Source: Comamonas sp. lk | GTDB lineage: Bacteria > Pseudomonadota > Gammaproteobacteria > Burkholderiales > Burkholderiaceae_C | Reading direction: 5' to 3' | Length of the DNA stretch: 5,095 nucleotides | Assembly (NCBI GenBank): GCA_945898105.1 | Contig: CAMDHL010000172.1 | Location: 1 to 5,095 of the forward strand | Shown: positions 4,719-5,095 of the stretch, piece by piece | Numbering within the stretch: the first letter of the stretch is position 1 | Layout: the number at the start of each line of letters is the position of its first letter | Made by a program: the position numbers and the translations under genes | The notes under the pieces: generated by a model | Told to the model about the DNA's origin: nothing | Databases searched by the model: none | What the model saw: only the letters and a program-made list of their open reading frames with translations

Positions 4719-5095
4719 ATGCATCTATTCAAAAACTCTTTCGTGCTGCTTGTCAGCACCATTGCCCTGGTCAGCACGCAGGCGCTTGCTCATGTGGTTT
4801 TGCAGGACGGGGCCGCTGCCGCTAACAGCAGCTATCGCGCGACGTTCCGGGTAGGTCACGGCTGCGATGGTGAGCCTACTAGTTCCATCCGCGTCATGCT
4901 GCCCGCAGGTTTCAACGGCGCGCAGCCCATGCCCAAGCCCGGCTGGACCTTGCGCACGGTCACCGGCCCACTGCCTGTACCGTATGAAAGCCATGGCAAG
5001 AAATATACCGAGGGCATACTGGAAATCAGCTGGACCGCCAACAGCACAGAGAATGCTTTGCCCGATGCCTACTACGACGAATTTGTGTTGCGCGG
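4719..5095 (+). CDS. YcnI-family (DUF1775) periplasmic copper-binding protein, 3' end beyond the window
   Basis: The ATG at 4719 opens a frame that stays open to the window end (125 complete codons plus two bases). The protein has a Sec signal peptide (about 1-24, ending QALA) and the mature chain would begin H25-V-V-L-Q. Family hallmarks follow: FRVGHGCDGEPTSSIRVMLP (43-62), QPMPKPGWTL, ISWTANS, and DAYYDEFVLR near the cut. In Bacillus subtilis YcnI the N-terminal His of the mature DUF1775 domain binds Cu(II) in a histidine-brace manner, and H25 occupies that position. The proteobacterial members usually sit beside copper chaperone (PCuAC) or CopC/CopD genes; those would lie past 5095. No Shine-Dalgarno sequence is visible; the ATG follows a T-rich stretch (4707-4715). 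Family members are usually 150-250 residues, so part of the C terminus is missing only because the window stops. Confidence 0.9.
   Translation, partial: MHLFKNSFVLLVSTIALVSTQALAHVVLQDGAAAANSSYRATFRVGHGCDGEPTSSIRVMLPAGFNGAQPMPKPGWTLRTVTGPLPVPYESHGKKYTEGILEISWTANSTENALPDAYYDEFVLR

Noticed and set aside
4346..4777. Minus-strand open frame of 143 codons, and the plus-strand frame 4582-4854
   Set aside because: Both are shadows overlapping the DUF2946 and YcnI genes, which have better signal peptides and family motifs.
1..5095. Search for mobile elements, CRISPR arrays, toxin-antitoxin or defence genes
   Set aside because: No transposase, integrase, direct-repeat array or small paired ORFs were seen; the genes read as ordinary chromosomal metabolism and transport.

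Overview
The window looks like chromosomal DNA of a betaproteobacterium, most likely Burkholderiales and probably Comamonadaceae (Rhodoferax/Polaromonas/Limnohabitans-like). This is inferred from the style of the encoded proteins: a Tat-exported TRAP solute-binding protein, a GatA-like amidase beside a VOC protein and a MarC protein, and a DUF2946 gene followed by a DUF1775/YcnI gene. No database search was possible. I see no tRNA, rRNA, CRISPR array, insertion sequence or phage gene, and no obvious defence or otherwise new system.

Layout. (1) Bases 1-1223, minus strand: a TRAP-type periplasmic substrate-binding protein, followed by an inverted pair of hairpins, the distal of which has the form of an intrinsic terminator. 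(2) Bases 1224-1616: a gap without an intact gene. It holds a decayed plus-strand fragment of a SulP-family anion transporter (about 66 codons with an internal TAG), a 7-bp palindrome near the TRAP gene, and a 16-bp perfect stem over the end of the next gene. (3) Bases 1617-4000, minus strand: a compact cluster reading amidase, VOC metalloprotein, MarC membrane protein. The first gap is 39 bases and the second junction is a one-base TGATG overlap, so an operon is likely. (4) Bases 4001-4203: a divergent promoter region. (5) Bases 4204-5095, plus strand: a small Cys/His protein of the DUF2946 type and then the start of a YcnI/DUF1775 protein, cut by the window end. This pair is typical of copper-handling loci.

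How the parts work together. The TRAP protein would capture a small organic acid in the periplasm, but its membrane subunits are not visible here. The amidase-VOC-MarC cluster has no pathway that can be read from sequence alone. The DUF2946-YcnI pair probably acts in periplasmic copper binding, because mature YcnI would begin with the histidine known to bind copper in this family. The TRAP gene looks clearly less G+C-rich than the amidase: a 60-base sample at 241-300 has 26 G/C and one at 3241-3300 has 43. These are spot counts, not a whole-gene calculation.

The most useful observations beyond routine annotation are the SulP remnant, the mutually exclusive hairpins behind the TRAP gene, the corrected TTG start of that gene, and the possibly leaderless DUF2946 transcript.
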